A stretch of DNA of 64,000 bases from Pardosa pseudoannulata. Taxonomy: Eukaryota; Arthropoda; Arachnida; Araneae; Lycosidae. A model generated the notes under the pieces. The model ran no database searches. It was not told the origin of the DNA and saw nothing but the letters and a program-made list of their open reading frames with translations. Of this stretch, positions 62,868 to 64,000 are shown in pieces. The translations under genes were made by a program, and so were the position numbers. The DNA is taken from NCBI GenBank assembly GCA_032207245.1, contig CM063500.1:35647011-35711010 (forward strand). Reading direction: 5' to 3'. The stretch's first letter is position 1, and every line of letters starts with the position of its first letter.

Positions 62868-64000
62868 AAGAATAGCAGCGTGTAATGCTGACAGTTAAGA
62901 ACAGATGACTTATTGTAAACATCCGGTGTGAGAATGTGTATTTCCTAGAGGTTTTTAGAACAATTTGAGAAAAAGTAGATATTTCTGGATAACATGAAAC
63001 ATTTCAATGCTATTGTATTCGATTTTGAACTTATTTATATTGACGGGTGATAAAACAAGACTGGGGGAAGGAAAACATAAACTTTGGGCTATTGGGTTGG
63101 GAATCGGAAGACGTTGAAATTCTAGTATGTGCCCTGTACAGAGTGTATTCTTGACTTATATAGAGCAAGAATCCATGAAAAAAGGTAGATTCCAAAACCA
63201 AAACTTTTCTATTGAAAGACACTATTTATCTTCTATCATCTTGCTACAAATCAGATAAAAGATTAATTAGTGTTCGAATTAGCGTTTCAATTGTTTCTTA
63301 CATTCTTATATGAAGTAAATTTTTTACATTTTTGCTAAAAACAGTGCTTGAAATTTCTATGGAAGTATTCACATCTGCCTAAATTTTGTAGAGTATTATT
63401 TGTTCACACTTACATCTTAATTCTTAATTTTTGCTAATGCAATCAAATTTTCTACGATTCGTTTAGTTTATTTTACATCCCACGTTTCTATATACCCTAT
63501 TTTATAATTTACTGAAATAGACATCATATTTATTTATTATAGAAAATTAATTCAGCTAAGATGCTGCTTTAATTAATCGCATAATTTAAAATAATTTATC
63601 CCATAAACCACAGGTTTAGTTTAGTAATCCTGAAGAGTGTAAATTTTTAATGGTTTTTCTCCCACCAGAGTGAATAAAAAAACTGTTATGTTCGCTTTAA
63701 AAAGTATTTTATGTAAATGAAAAAAGGTTTTGCATAAAAACACGAATTTAAATTCCTTTTAATAACATAAATGTCACATCGTTTTCATAGAATCTCTTGA
63801 AACTTAATTTAAGAATATTTTAAGAAGTTATTTAATGTTACCTTAAATAAAGCAAAATAAGATTATATGATGAAAATTAAGTCTCGTGAAAAATATTTAA
63901 CATATTAAATAAAAAACTAACTTATGATAATATAAAGATATGTATAAAATAAGCATGTCTGAACATGTATAAACTTTAGTTTTTCTATTTTATCTAGATT
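62868..64000. other. AT-rich intergenic DNA
   Basis: No recognised gene. A minus-strand 63-aa frame (63031-63222, containing RISTSSDSQPNSPKFMFSFP) lies in a slightly less AT-rich patch and is unrecognised. Confidence 0.35.

Overview
The window looks like intergenic DNA from a large, very AT-rich metazoan nuclear genome. I found no intact protein-coding gene. The coding signals I can recognise are decayed transposable elements: a non-LTR reverse transcriptase, Tc1/mariner, mariner-like and pogo/Tigger transposases. tRNA-derived SINEs with RNA polymerase III boxes and TA or TTAA transposon target duplications also point to an animal. Element style and AT-richness suggest an arthropod, possibly an arachnid, but that is a low-confidence guess made without any database search. 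Most long open frames here are translations of (TA)n runs and are not genes.

Layout, 0-13.6 kb: RT relic on the minus strand (279-825); compound (TATC)n/(TA)n (2.0-2.5 kb); compound microsatellite (4.4 kb); a 539-bp tandem duplication (4.7-5.8 kb); a SINE with a 13-bp target duplication (7.09 kb); a longer SINE variant (7.49 kb); five 231-bp tandem units (7.9-9.0 kb) followed by an opposite-strand SINE head; then four ~470-bp units interrupted by a pogo/Tigger element that was itself tandemly duplicated together with host flank (10.3-11.65 kb).

13.6-29 kb: a less AT-rich island with strong hairpins (13.7-14.9 kb), a 725-bp Tc1-type element with long inverted repeats (15.2 kb), a Tc1 transposase C-terminal relic (17.5 kb), seven ~393-bp tandem units (18.4-21.1 kb), a mariner-type transposase pseudogene split by ~630 bp of (TA)n (21.3-22.95 kb), a long AT-rich stretch, a 313-bp duplication and an ~870-bp (TA)n tract.

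29-45 kb: ten-unit mosaic array with alternating long and short units (31.5-35.1 kb), three-unit duplication with (TA)n at one junction (35.9-37.7 kb), a 745-bp (TA)n tract, a 44-bp minisatellite built on a 14-bp palindrome (38.9 kb), seven ~346-bp units (40.4-42.9 kb).

45-64 kb: tRNA-like SINE heads (45.4 and 48.1 kb), a full-length but dead Tc1 element seated between two (TA)n tracts (51.0-52.2 kb), 207-221-bp repeats (53.8 kb), an internally deleted Tc1 (56.6 kb), a second SINE with a perfect 13-bp target duplication (57.1 kb), a ~290-bp array that passes into exactly seven 114-bp monomers with a trimer-like order (60.0-62.4 kb), and a piggyBac-like MITE (62.6 kb). Roughly 30% of the window is tandem units of 44-700 bp and about 7% is (TA)n-type microsatellite. 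The theme is repeated local tandem duplication of unrelated AT-rich DNA with TA-targeting transposons mixed in, not genes working together.
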